Positions 33,022 to 41,922 of a DNA stretch of 64,000 nt are shown in pieces (the stretch's first letter is position 1; every line of letters starts with the position of its first letter). The notes under the pieces are model-generated. The model ran no database searches. It worked only from the letters and a program-made list of their open reading frames with translations, and had not been told where the DNA came from. A program made the translations under genes and the position numbers. This DNA is from a virus: IMG/VR virus record IMGVR_UViG_3300042308_001600, positions 57,078 through 121,077 of that record. The stretch is one strand, 5' to 3'.

Positions 33022-33493
33022 CGTCAGTGTCCTCCGTTCCGTTCAAATCAAAACTTGCCACGCATTCTCCGGTTTCAAGATCCAACACGTCCAGTGTGTC
33101 AAAGAACACACGTTGACCGCTCAGCATGTCCTGCACAGCTTCCAGCGCGTCGTACATGCCGGTGGCCAGCGTGAGGGTGGGAGTGTTGTCGAGATGTTCA
33201 GCCCCGCTGGTCATCAAATCTTCCCAGACCTCCAACACCTCCCCTGTCACGTTGATGACCACAGCGGCTCCTGAAGCTGAAGCCTGTTGCTCCACATCCC
33301 CGAGCGTACAGCTGATACGTTCAGGCAAGCCCGCGCGGAGGGCATCCACATCCACACCTGCCGGAAGCAATGCGAGCAGGATGCCGGGATCCAAGTCGGC
33401 ATCATGCGGCTTGCACCCAAGCTTTAACTGCGCGGCAGCCCAGGCTCCGCGATAACGGTCTGGCAGGGGAAGATGCAGAATCAAATAAGACAT
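33011..33493 (-). CDS. Unknown gene between two RNA polymerase beta pieces
   Basis: A 160-residue acidic protein that ends in a run of Asp and Glu. The middle looks alpha/beta with no recognisable motif. It lies between the beta N-terminal and middle genes, overlapping both (13 and 11 bp). It does not resemble any RpoB region, so it is either an inserted unrelated gene or an accessory subunit co-expressed with the polymerase. Confidence 0.75.
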   Translation of the reverse strand: MSYLILHLPLPDRYRGAWAAAQLKLGCKPHDADLDPGILLALLPAGVDVDALRAGLPERISCTLGDVEQQASASGAAVVINVTGEVLEVWEDLMTSGAEHLDNTPTLTLATGMYDALEAVQDMLSGQRVFFDTLDVLDLETGECVASFDLNGTEDTDDDD

Positions 33494-35061
33494 CCAAGTA
33501 CCTCCATGAAGGGTGTGGCAACCACGGTGCAGGCCTGGGCGCTGTTGGCGTACTTGATCTTCAAGTTGTCCCCCGCCTCGAAGACCATCTGGAAGTCTTC
33601 CGGGTGACGCGCCATCATGTGCGCAATTGTCGCCGTTTTGAAGAGGCTGGAAGCTGCCAGCATTGCGTCATTGCCTGCGTCCGGATTATCGGGGCGTGTC
33701 AGAAAGATGCTGATCGCCTGCTCGAGTTCCTCAACTGTGCCCTCAAGAGGTAACGCCGCCTGGCTCTGCTGGTTGATATACCTGGCCAGCGCGATCAAGT
33801 CTTGCCGGGTCAAGCTGGCCCTTTTCGCGGCCCAGTCACCCCAGGCTTGTGCCTTGTGCGCGTCCATGTCCTTGCGGGCAGCCTCCTGTCGCTCCTGTGG
33901 TAGGAGGGTCGGCGCATCAATCCCCCAGTTCCGCAAAGCGTGTCCCCGGCGTGCCGTTGGGTTCTGTACATACTGTGCACCGGCTCGGCGCTTGAAACGC
34001 AACCAGCGCTGGATCTGCCTGGCGTCGTCCTCGGAGCGCCGCCCGCCCGCGTAATTGTCATACCATTCCAACCAGCCCATAGGATCTACGTCCTTGTTAA
34101 TCCACGCATCCGGCCACTGCTTCATGGACGCCAGCTGCGGTCCCGACTTGCCGTAAATGGCGTTCTTGACGTCCGTCAGATCCTCGGGTGTGAAGTCTGG
34201 CTTGAAAGCCTTTTCGAGATCCTCGTAGTCCTTGTCAGTTGTCGCCAACTCACGACCCAAGGCCGCGCGCTTGACGGTGTCTGCCATGGTTGGCAGGTGT
34301 TGGTCCCGCACGCTTGCCAGTATCTGGGAGCGGTCAAATGCCGCACGTAGCTGTTTGACTTGATCCACTCTGGGGGCATCAGGGAGCTGTTCGCGGGTGG
34401 GCACCAGCTTGACGTAAGCCTGTTGGAACGCCTTGGGGTTGTACTTTTTGGCGTTGCGTTCCCATGTACCATCCCCCCACATACCCTTGATGTGATCGTC
34501 CTGGACGCCCATGTCCTTCAGGACCGAATATAAATGCACCTCTGACTGTTTCCCAACCTTGAGCTTAAACTGCGCCGTTTCGGGCTCCAGCATGACCCGG
34601 TAGCCGGACCCGGATCCGGGCCGCACGTTGAAATGAACCTCGGTGTTGCCGTTGTTCATGACACGCCCATAGGGACCTGGGACCAACCGCAGCTGACGCA
34701 CGGCTGTGTAGTTTGAACCGCCGTGCAGAAACGTACCGCGAGGCGACAACCAGGGAACATTCATGAGCGTCACACGCTGTTCGTCCAGCACGTCGTTGGT
34801 CTTGTCGTCGAACAGCTGCAGGGTCCCGCGCAGCCGGCGCCCCAAAAACTTGTTGTTCAGCAGTGCCTGCTTTTGCTCCTCCGGAGAAAAGTCCTCCGGG
34901 CCCTCGTAGGTCGAGTCCTTGAGCTCCATGCGCACGCCGCCAAAACTGCGCGGAAACGAAGTTTTCACCGCGTCGTGTACCTTGTCGAAAATATGAGTAC
35001 GCTGTGTCCCGAAATCATCCGGGTCAAACAGCTCCACACCTTTTGGTTTGAATTCACGCAT
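33481..35061 (-). CDS. RNA polymerase beta, N-terminal part
   Basis: A 526-residue protein resembling the first part of RpoB (protrusion and lobe). The clearest match is VTLMNVPWLSPRGTFLHGG with NYTAVRQLRLVPGPYG, equivalent to the bacterial [27 protein letters not shown] block. The C-terminal half is divergent and helical. A TTG three codons earlier could extend it, but the ATG at 35061 is preferred. The chain ends before the fork region, which is encoded by 32371-33021. Confidence 0.85.
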   Translation of the reverse strand: MREFKPKGVELFDPDDFGTQRTHIFDKVHDAVKTSFPRSFGGVRMELKDSTYEGPEDFSPEEQKQALLNNKFLGRRLRGTLQLFDDKTNDVLDEQRVTLMNVPWLSPRGTFLHGGSNYTAVRQLRLVPGPYGRVMNNGNTEVHFNVRPGSGSGYRVMLEPETAQFKLKVGKQSEVHLYSVLKDMGVQDDHIKGMWGDGTWERNAKKYNPKAFQQAYVKLVPTREQLPDAPRVDQVKQLRAAFDRSQILASVRDQHLPTMADTVKRAALGRELATTDKDYEDLEKAFKPDFTPEDLTDVKNAIYGKSGPQLASMKQWPDAWINKDVDPMGWLEWYDNYAGGRRSEDDARQIQRWLRFKRRAGAQYVQNPTARRGHALRNWGIDAPTLLPQERQEAARKDMDAHKAQAWGDWAAKRASLTRQDLIALARYINQQSQAALPLEGTVEELEQAISIFLTRPDNPDAGNDAMLAASSLFKTATIAHMMARHPEDFQMVFEAGDNLKIKYANSAQACTVVATPFMEVLGCLI

Positions 35062-35092
35062 GCTTACCAATAGCTAATAGAATGGGGGATGT

Positions 35093-35121
35093 CCAGCGGC
35101 AGGGTGCACCCCTACCGCTGG
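35093..35121 (-). terminator. Hairpin between the 35134 gene and the beta N-terminal gene
   Basis: A 7-bp plus 4-bp stem with one mismatch (35093-35104 with 35110-35121) lies 12 bp past the stop of 35134-35913. No T run follows on the minus strand, so this may be an attenuator, a processing site or a weak terminator. Confidence 0.4.
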
Positions 35122-35133
35122 AGACCTCAGAGG

Positions 35134-35913
35134 TCAGCGTGGGATTACGCCCATATCCTCATACACACCCGTGTAGAAGGCACCCGCCTGCATACCGATC
35201 GTCGCGGCATTGACAACTGCACCGGCACCTGGACGCCAGTCACCTTCCCACTCCCATTCCTTGTCCGTAAGGTTCAGACCTGGCAGTTTTCCTCTGCCGG
35301 TACTGCTCGGGGTAAATGGGATTCTTGTCCCCATCTTGGGCGGCCAATGATCGTCCAAGGGAAGTTGGCTGAGAGGCACGGTGCGCACTCCCCAGCTGTC
35401 ATTCCTGGCCCTGCCGGGTACGTGGATGTTAGGACAAAGCTCCCACGGAGATGGTGGGAGCTTCATTTTCAACGTCACCACAGAAAGCTCCGGACTATGA
35501 CGCTGTCGGAGCTCTGAGATGGATTTGTGCTCCCACCCGGACACCCCGCCCGGTACCATGAATGCCATTTCAGAGTTGGCGGTACTTGTCACCCCTAGCA
35601 TCCACATCTCCAGGTACTCCTGACAGGGCTCCCATTGCTGCTGGAACTGAAACAGGCAACAGCTCAGAAGTTCCTTCAGGCACTTGCGGCGCCATAGAGG
35701 TACCACTCCTGCCCCAGGTATGATGTAGATGAACTGATAGCAGGGCCGATGATGGCCCCGGTATACATCGTCCCCATCCCCACCTCCGCCTGTGATCCTG
35801 TTCAGATCTAGCCCACCATTGTGTGGTGGCTGGTCGGCAGGTACATCGCTGGGCGGGTCGCCCAACAATGTATCGACGTCAAACTCTCCTAGTAGGGACG
35901 CCAGCTTTGTCAT
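35134..35913 (-). CDS. Hypothetical protein with a strong ribosome-binding site
   Basis: A 259-residue protein rich in Pro, Trp and Gly, with several Cys residues, that I cannot assign. The ATG at 35913 is preceded by AAGGAGGTCAGC, one of the best Shine-Dalgarno sequences in the window, which fixes the start and suggests high translation. It overlaps the membrane protein gene upstream by 4 bp and is followed by a hairpin. Confidence 0.75.
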   Translation of the reverse strand: MTKLASLLGEFDVDTLLGDPPSDVPADQPPHNGGLDLNRITGGGGDGDDVYRGHHRPCYQFIYIIPGAGVVPLWRRKCLKELLSCCLFQFQQQWEPCQEYLEMWMLGVTSTANSEMAFMVPGGVSGWEHKSISELRQRHSPELSVVTLKMKLPPSPWELCPNIHVPGRARNDSWGVRTVPLSQLPLDDHWPPKMGTRIPFTPSSTGRGKLPGLNLTDKEWEWEGDWRPGAGAVVNAATIGMQAGAFYTGVYEDMGVIPR

Positions 35914-36284
35914 GCTGACCTCCTTTCCGGGCCCTGAAAGACCCGCAGCACCGTTAGGAGTACCCACACACTACCCAAAGTGGGCAGTATGCTGAGGAGA
36001 GTCGGTAGCAACTCTCCCACCGCTACAAGGGCTGCGACACCGCTGCACAAAGGCAGGACGGCATTCCAGGGCACCATGCACGCCACCACGAAGGTGACGA
36101 GCAGGATACGCAGCCCGTCGGCGAACACCCAAACCAAGGCGGAACACCCGCCAAGGATAAGTGCGCCTACAACAACCACCCCGCACAATAGTGCGAGGGG
36201 TTTCCCGATCCAACCAAGTTGGATCAGGGCGACCTGGCTGCCCTTGCGGACCCAGGTCTCAACCGTGTTGATGAATCTCTTCAC
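35910..36284 (-). CDS. Four-helix membrane protein, probable GTG start
   Basis: A 124-residue protein with about four hydrophobic helices (29-48, 50-65, 66-90, 93-113) and a basic N-terminus. The most upstream sensible start is GTG at 36284, which lies immediately after the TTATAGATATTTG motif (36285-36299); if that motif is a promoter, the mRNA would have almost no leader. Function unknown; holin-like or membrane-remodelling roles are possible. Confidence 0.65.
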   Translation of the reverse strand: MKRFINTVETWVRKGSQVALIQLGWIGKPLALLCGVVVVGALILGGCSALVWVFADGLRILLVTFVVACMVPWNAVLPLCSGVAALVAVGELLPTLLSILPTLGSVWVLLTVLRVFQGPERRSA

Positions 36285-36299
36285 CAAATATCTATAACG
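36285..36299 (-). promoter_or_regulatory. Candidate phage promoter motif, copy 2
   Basis: Minus-strand sequence CGTTATAGATATTTG; differs at one position from the copy at 18560-18574. It lies in the short gap after the gene at 36323-36886 and directly before the GTG at 36284. Confidence 0.5.
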
Positions 36300-36322
36300 T
36301 GGAAGGTCGCTGTATTGCGAAC

Positions 36323-36886
36323 TCAGCTCTCGTCCGCCGTCACCTCGGGCGTCAGACGCACCAAGTTGCCTTCAATGGCCGAGATCGTGGCAGCCCCGAA
36401 GGCATCACCCACCTTGAAAGCTTCCACATCAGACATGCTGGATACGATCCGACGCACGGCTTCGAAACCAAAGCGCTGCGGATAATTCTCCACCCGCAGC
36501 GTTCCTAGTGCGTCAGATTCCACCCGCACATCGACGGTTGTACCGTCCTTGGAACGCTCCAAACGGCTGGGCTCGATGTCGCTGATGGTGTCCGTGCGCA
36601 CGACACGGCCAGCGTCATCCAGACACACGAGGAAACGTGTGTGTTCCGGCAGCAAATGGAACGGCGCGCGTGTCGGTTTACCGGCGTCGTTACGTCCAAC
36701 AGCCTGAGCGATGGCGGCCCGCGTGCATGGGAATTTGAGATTCACACCTGTTGGGTCCGTACCGATAATGCGGCACTGCTCCTCGATGACTTTGTCTGTG
36801 CCTTCCTTCATGGGAATGAGGGCTTTGTCCATGGCGTAGATGAGCACACGCCGGGAGATCTTTGGATTGTTTCTTGTCAGACTCAT
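36323..36886 (-). CDS. Hypothetical protein
   Basis: A 187-residue protein, alpha/beta in appearance, rich in Arg, Val and Asp. I chose the ATG at 36886, which forms an ATGA overlap with the upstream stop, over an earlier codon inside the neighbour. No family recognised. Confidence 0.75.
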   Translation of the reverse strand: MSLTRNNPKISRRVLIYAMDKALIPMKEGTDKVIEEQCRIIGTDPTGVNLKFPCTRAAIAQAVGRNDAGKPTRAPFHLLPEHTRFLVCLDDAGRVVRTDTISDIEPSRLERSKDGTTVDVRVESDALGTLRVENYPQRFGFEAVRRIVSSMSDVEAFKVGDAFGAATISAIEGNLVRLTPEVTADES

Positions 36887-37305
36887 GATGATTTGGGTAT
36901 GGGTAGATTGTTCCTCTGCCGCCAAAGAATGCGTTCGACGATTTCGACGGACTCCAATCCGGGACAGCAAGAGGCACAGTTGACGACATGGTATATGCCG
37001 TTCCTTTTGAATGTCCAGCCGTCTTTCTCCTTACCGCCCGGCTCCATGCGTGCCACTACTTCTTTGCAGCGTGTACACACCACGGCAGCCCAGTCTTTGG
37101 CCTGGGCCACGCAACCCCGGCAGATGTTGTCATGAAAGCGTACTACGCCGCTGTGGCGCGGTGGCATATCCACCTTGCGCTTTCGCTTACCACACATGCA
37201 AAGCATGAAATTGACGTCGTCCAGAAGAGTGACGATGCGCGGGGGTACCGGGGGAGGTAGCTTCTTGGTAATATCGATGTACTCTTGCAGCAGGCGGTTG
37301 TCCAT
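36883..37305 (-). CDS. Cysteine-rich zinc-ribbon protein
   Basis: A 140-residue basic protein with cysteine pairs CMC, CRGC, CTRC and CASCC (about residues 36-112), enough for two zinc sites. Between them lie basic and aromatic residues suited to nucleic-acid contact. It is directly downstream of the RecQ gene (5-bp gap), so it may work with it. Confidence 0.7.
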   Translation of the reverse strand: MDNRLLQEYIDITKKLPPPVPPRIVTLLDDVNFMLCMCGKRKRKVDMPPRHSGVVRFHDNICRGCVAQAKDWAAVVCTRCKEVVARMEPGGKEKDGWTFKRNGIYHVVNCASCCPGLESVEIVERILWRQRNNLPIPKSS

Positions 37306-37310
37306 GGGGT

Positions 37311-38987
37311 TTAGATGCTGATGATGCCTAGTTGGTCTTCCACAAACTTGTGCTTGTCCCTGTCTGGAATCTTCGTCGCGTACTCGACAGTTTGGCTAAG
37401 TCGCCAGAAGGCCTTTTCACGCAGTTCGTCCACCAGCTCTGCGTCAACTTGACTGAGGTCACCAATCAGCTTGATCGGACGCTGCGAGTCCGGTGGTATG
37501 TAGTCGATGATTTGCTGCTTGGCCAGATCCCCAAGCCGGCGCTTCACTGTGCTTTCCTGTACATTCAGCTCCTCCACGAGCGTGCACATTGGCACATCGA
37601 TGTAACCATTGGCCGCAGGCACGCCACACTGTTGCAACAACTCCAACAGCGACGTTACAACCGGACTGTCCACTTTGTTACGCAAGCGCACGCTGCATAT
37701 CTTTTCTGTCGCGGCTGCACGGTCTGTGACGCGTGCACCGGAAAGAATGTTCATGATGGCCGCCAGCCGGGGTGCGTGTAGCCCCGCGGCCTTGCTGAGG
37801 TCCTCATAGGACAGAGAGATCAAACCATCATGATTTGCCGCATGCTTGACCAGCGCCTTGTGCACCTGTCGCACTTCGCCGAAGGATGGACTGCTGAGGT
37901 TGATCAGGTATTCCTGCGTGCGCACCGAGTCCGGACTGAAGTAGGTCAGGCAGGTGGAGCGTAAACCATCACGCCCGGCACGCCCATCCTCCTGCATCTG
38001 CGCCTCAATGGAACCTGGAATATCTCTATGAACAACCAGCCGGATGTTGCTCTTGTCGATACCCATCCCGAATGCGTTGGTCGCACACAACCAAGGTATC
38101 TCTCCTGTCATGAACTGCGACTGGATGTAGTTGCGCGCCGCGGGTGCCAGCCCACCATGGTAGAACCCCACCTGCTCCCCCGTGATTTTCTGCAGCTCCA
38201 AAGCCAGCTCCTCGGTCCGGCGTTTGGTTGCGCAGTACACAATCGCAGCACCCTCGGTCTGCTGCGTCAACAGCGAGGCCAAAGGCGCAGCACCTTGCCA
38301 GTCTTCCGACTTGAGTTCCAGGTTTCTGCGCCGCGGGTAATGCATGGACAGATGCGCGTCCTCAATACACATCACGTGACGGATGTCGTGCTCAACCTGG
38401 GCAGGACACGTGGCCGTGAAAGCCGCCACGATCTTGGGCTGCAAAGCTGTGATGAAATCACCGATGATCTTATAGGCCGGACGGAACGTGACCGACCAGG
38501 TGGAGATACAGTGGGCCTCATCGAGGACGATCATATCCGGAGGCACCTTCCGCATGGCGGCCATGAAATCATCACGACGAAGACGCTCCGGCGCCACGAA
38601 CAGCAGATCCAGGTCTCCTCGCAACCACGCGCGGACTGTCTCGGCATGCAGCGCCGGGTTGTGGCTCGAAATGCTGCCTACCCTGGCGCCCTTGGCTACC
38701 GCGGACTGCACCTGGTCCGCCATCAAGCTGATCAAGGGCAGGAACACCAACGTCTTGAGACCCAAACACAATGTCGGGATAATAAAACAGGCGCTCTTGC
38801 CGGTGCCGGTCGGGAGGATGCCAATCGTGTCCCGCCCTGCCATCAGGCTGGCCGCAACGGCATCCTGCCCTTCGCGCATACGTTGAAAACCCATGCGCTT
38901 CAGTACTGCCGGGAGCTTGAGCATTCCGCGTGCGTACTGCTCCATATCAATTACTGGCTTACGTACTATGTAACGAGGTTGGGACAT
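37311..38987 (-). CDS. recQ: RecQ-family DNA helicase
   Basis: A 558-residue 3'-5' superfamily 2 helicase. Visible motifs are the Q-motif region (FQRMREGQ, about 34-41), Walker A PTGTGKS with Lys64, DEAH at 156-159, the RecQ aromatic-rich loop just after it (CISTWSVTFRPAY), TATC motif III, and motif VI QEDGRAGRDG. The C-terminal 160 residues form a winged-helix-like region without the full RQC zinc cysteines or an HRDC domain, so it is shorter than E. coli RecQ (609). Probably helps recombination-dependent replication together with the RecA-like protein at 40435-41922. Confidence 0.93.
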   Translation of the reverse strand: MSQPRYIVRKPVIDMEQYARGMLKLPAVLKRMGFQRMREGQDAVAASLMAGRDTIGILPTGTGKSACFIIPTLCLGLKTLVFLPLISLMADQVQSAVAKGARVGSISSHNPALHAETVRAWLRGDLDLLFVAPERLRRDDFMAAMRKVPPDMIVLDEAHCISTWSVTFRPAYKIIGDFITALQPKIVAAFTATCPAQVEHDIRHVMCIEDAHLSMHYPRRRNLELKSEDWQGAAPLASLLTQQTEGAAIVYCATKRRTEELALELQKITGEQVGFYHGGLAPAARNYIQSQFMTGEIPWLCATNAFGMGIDKSNIRLVVHRDIPGSIEAQMQEDGRAGRDGLRSTCLTYFSPDSVRTQEYLINLSSPSFGEVRQVHKALVKHAANHDGLISLSYEDLSKAAGLHAPRLAAIMNILSGARVTDRAAATEKICSVRLRNKVDSPVVTSLLELLQQCGVPAANGYIDVPMCTLVEELNVQESTVKRRLGDLAKQQIIDYIPPDSQRPIKLIGDLSQVDAELVDELREKAFWRLSQTVEYATKIPDRDKHKFVEDQLGIISI

Positions 38988-39571
38988 TTCGAGTGCGTGT
39001 GTAAGAATTTAGCAAGATTGAACCAGATCATAGCGGCAACCCACGGTTCGACCAGCGGCCATTTTGACCTGTCAGCGCCTTCCGGCAGTAAAGACGGGAA
39101 AAGCTGCAACACCTTCACAGCAGTCCAGGACTGCCTGTCCTGCAAAGCCATGTAGGCGGGGCTGTTGAGTTCCTGAACAGGATCCAGGAAACTCAATGTC
39201 GGTTGCCAGTACGCGGGTGGTTGTAACCCCTTCTGTTCCCGGAAGAGCTGATCCTGCCACAGCGCCCACTGCGCGTACCGCGCTAGCACACTCCGAGCAT
39301 GTGGACTGTACCATTGCTGTGAGGTTGACGCAGTTTCTATTATCCCGATCAGCTGTGACAACCCTGCACTGGATGGTACCAGCCTGCCCGAATCGACTAC
39401 AGCAAAGGGTGCGTGGATGCCTGCTTCTGTAACGATCTGACACACGACGTCCACGTCAGGAGTACCTGGCAACACGGGTGTGTTGATACAACCCTGGGTC
39501 AAATCAACCAACCCACCTGGAAGGGGTGAGTAAAAATATACAAGGGCGGGCTGGCTGAATGACGGTGTCAT
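38966..39571 (-). CDS. Hypothetical protein
   Basis: A 201-residue protein, mixed alpha/beta, rich in Pro, Trp and Gln. I chose the ATG at 39571 because it gives an ATGA overlap with the upstream stop. It overlaps the RecQ start by 22 bp. No family recognised. Confidence 0.7.
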   Translation of the reverse strand: MTPSFSQPALVYFYSPLPGGLVDLTQGCINTPVLPGTPDVDVVCQIVTEAGIHAPFAVVDSGRLVPSSAGLSQLIGIIETASTSQQWYSPHARSVLARYAQWALWQDQLFREQKGLQPPAYWQPTLSFLDPVQELNSPAYMALQDRQSWTAVKVLQLFPSLLPEGADRSKWPLVEPWVAAMIWFNLAKFLHTHSKCPNLVT

Positions 39572-40011
39572 GCCGTGCGCAGTTCCTTCCTGAATGACTT
39601 CTGGAACGAACGTCCCAGTTGAACCATGCACAGTTCTGGGATGTTTGGGTCCGCAAAAGGCAAGCGCCCAGCTGCGGTCAGGCACACAAACTCACGCAGT
39701 CTTTCGCGCGGAACCAACAAGAAGTCGATGGCACTGAAGTTGGCACCGCCCGAGGCTTGTTGGGTGTTAACACACATGTGCAAAATATCGAACATGCGCA
39801 GCTGCCTGCGCATGCCTTCCAAGTTTGGGCTCTGGAAGTAGAAAGCCACATCCAAGATGGTCGACCCGGAACCGAACTCCGCGGCCGGTACGCACAACTC
39901 CGCCGCACTGTAGTTTCGCTCCACAATATCATCAGCCGCCGGCCGCCAGTTATCCTCGACGGCTAAAAGTATCTCGTACCATTTCTTGATGTTTCGTCTG
40001 CTGCGCATCAT
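39568..40011 (-). CDS. Hypothetical protein
   Basis: A 147-residue protein with a basic N-terminus (RSRRNIKKWYE) and a mixed alpha/beta body. ATGA overlaps couple it to genes on both sides. No family recognised. Confidence 0.7.
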   Translation of the reverse strand: MMRSRRNIKKWYEILLAVEDNWRPAADDIVERNYSAAELCVPAAEFGSGSTILDVAFYFQSPNLEGMRRQLRMFDILHMCVNTQQASGGANFSAIDFLLVPRERLREFVCLTAAGRLPFADPNIPELCMVQLGRSFQKSFRKELRTA

Positions 40012-40448
40012 GCAAAATGCCTCTTCAATTTTTCACAAGCTATCTGCCAGCCGGGATGTACCAATTGTGGGGGCGTGTCCAGGTCGAAGCTCAAAGGATC
40101 CACGTGGGGCGTGTCGCCGTAGATCAGGTGCAGGTTCTCCGCGCTCCGCACCACCGTCGAATCGGAGACCAATAACACACCTGCGCGGGCCTGACTGAGC
40201 AGGTCATGAACAATGGAGTCAGCGTTGTCCTGCCAGATGTCACGGCACACCGGAAACGCCACACAGGTTATGAACACACGATCCCATCCGACCGGGAGCG
40301 GGTATGCTTCATCAAGCTGCAAAAAATGCGCCTCTGTCAATTCATCCAGTGCTCTCGGCGCTCTTCCCGAGAGCTTCAAGGCACGCCACAACCACCCGAG
40401 CGTTTGTTGCTCGGAGACTTTGATCGCTTCGTTGTTAGACTTTGGCAT
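40008..40448 (-). CDS. Hypothetical protein
   Basis: A 146-residue protein with an alpha/beta core (VFITCVAFPVC, AGVLLVSDSTVV) that could be a small Rossmann-like fold. It overlaps the 3' end of the RecA-like gene by 14 bp. No catalytic motif recognised. Confidence 0.7.
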   Translation of the reverse strand: MPKSNNEAIKVSEQQTLGWLWRALKLSGRAPRALDELTEAHFLQLDEAYPLPVGWDRVFITCVAFPVCRDIWQDNADSIVHDLLSQARAGVLLVSDSTVVRSAENLHLIYGDTPHVDPLSFDLDTPPQLVHPGWQIACEKLKRHFA

Positions 40449-41922
40449 CGCTGGTTTTCTTCACTTTGGCATCGCTGGTTTTCTTCACTTTGGCATCGCT
40501 GGTTTCCTTCACGGAGGTCACAATGTCTTCCACCAGGTTCACGTACCCGTTGATACCCAGCTGAATGCCCAGGTTGTTGATCAGCGCCTTGTCGCGATGC
40601 AGGTGCAGATCCACTTGCAGCGGGGTCAAGCCTTTCAAACCCAGATCGCCGACGGACACCAGGCCTTCCTCGTTGATGCGCACACCGAGCAGTTTTTGCT
40701 CCTGCAGCATGTCGCAGAAACCTTCGCTGTAGTGAATCGGAGGATCCAGATATGTCTTTCCCTGATCGAGGTCGAACTTCTTGTGCTCCATGCGCAGTTC
40801 CCAAGAACACAACCGTTCACCTATTCCGTGTGACTGTTTGCGCAAACGACAGCGCACCCTTTTGGACACGATCAATTTTTTCTCGAATGGATCCTTGATA
40901 AGCTCTAAGGATGTCATGATGAAGGTCAAGGCTGCCAGACTCTCGAAAGCGCTCATGCCCAGGAACTTGTAGCGCATCAGGTGGGACTTCCACTCGGACA
41001 TACCCTGCACAGCCCGTGCCGCGGAACCGTCGAAATCGACATCAGCATTACGGCTGTGGGCAACGAACACCAGCACGTTGTACTCATCCACAAAACATTG
41101 CAACCAACGGCAAAAGTGTTGGGCGTACTTGGAGTGTCCTAAGTTCACCTTCTGAGTGCCCACTTCAGTACGCTGCTCCTTGCCGACTTTGTCCCACGAC
41201 ACATTACCCTCAGACTCCACGGCGTTCAGGAGGCGGCTGAATGGATCCACGATAATCAACAAAGGGATCGACATAGGCAGACCTGCCGCGGCGTTTTTAC
41301 CCTTACCGCAACCTTCACGTTGAACCTTGGCCCAATTGACCATCTGAGGCATTAGCTGCAACACAGACTGGGTGTACTCGATAGACACATTACTGAGCAG
41401 CTGGAGTGCTATGACCGGGTCAGAGTGCATGCAACGAAGCATGCGATCGCGGCTCATAGTCTTGTCCTTGCCTTCACAAGACATGTACAGCAGGGGCGCA
41501 TTGCGTTCCTTCATGATGTGTGCGGCGTCGGTCAACATTTTGGTGGTCTTGCCGCAACTCGTGTCTCCCACGAAATTAACCAGACCGCTGCCCGGGTACC
41601 CATAATTGTCGGTCAGCCACTGCATCAGAAAATGCACATGTGGTAGCTGTGTTTGCTTTACTGTGGACGCTTGCGCGTAGGTCGCTGGGCGTGGGTTGGA
41701 AGTACGCCGCGAGGCCATCTCCAACAATTGCTCCTGCACGGACCTGGCCCGCCCTGCTTCCGCCTGTGCCACACTGTCGAATTCGCCTGCGTTGCTGCGT
41801 GATGCATTATGGATACGCGGGACTGTCATGTCCTCCGCAACCTCCGGAACAGCTGTGTCCGGGGATGTGTTGTTGCACACTTTCGTCGCTTTTGCTGGCT
41901 TTGTTGTTTTGCGTTTGGCCAT
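40435..41922 (-). CDS. RecA/UvsX-like recombinase
   Basis: A 495-residue RecA-superfamily ATPase, probably the phage strand-exchange protein. Walker A is GDTSCGKT (119-126), the catalytic glutamate lies in LLYMSCEGK (Glu150), and Walker B is LLIIVDP (221-227). The next 200 residues include the L1/L2-type DNA-binding region. The N-terminal 90 residues are polar and basic, and the C-terminus carries three TSDAKVKK repeats. It is longer than T4 UvsX (391) and E. coli RecA (352). Sits between the putative ssDNA-binding protein and the RecQ operon. Confidence 0.85.
   Translation of the reverse strand: MAKRKTTKPAKATKVCNNTSPDTAVPEVAEDMTVPRIHNASRSNAGEFDSVAQAEAGRARSVQEQLLEMASRRTSNPRPATYAQASTVKQTQLPHVHFLMQWLTDNYGYPGSGLVNFVGDTSCGKTTKMLTDAAHIMKERNAPLLYMSCEGKDKTMSRDRMLRCMHSDPVIALQLLSNVSIEYTQSVLQLMPQMVNWAKVQREGCGKGKNAAAGLPMSIPLLIIVDPFSRLLNAVESEGNVSWDKVGKEQRTEVGTQKVNLGHSKYAQHFCRWLQCFVDEYNVLVFVAHSRNADVDFDGSAARAVQGMSEWKSHLMRYKFLGMSAFESLAALTFIMTSLELIKDPFEKKLIVSKRVRCRLRKQSHGIGERLCSWELRMEHKKFDLDQGKTYLDPPIHYSEGFCDMLQEQKLLGVRINEEGLVSVGDLGLKGLTPLQVDLHLHRDKALINNLGIQLGINGYVNLVEDIVTSVKETSDAKVKKTSDAKVKKTSDAKV
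40438..40511 (-). repeat. 24-bp tandem repeats at the end of the RecA-like gene
   Basis: Three near-identical 24-bp units (core GGCATCGCTGGTTT on the plus strand) encode the basic TSDAKVKK repeats at the C-terminus of the RecA-like protein. Such units can change copy number by slippage. Confidence 0.85.
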
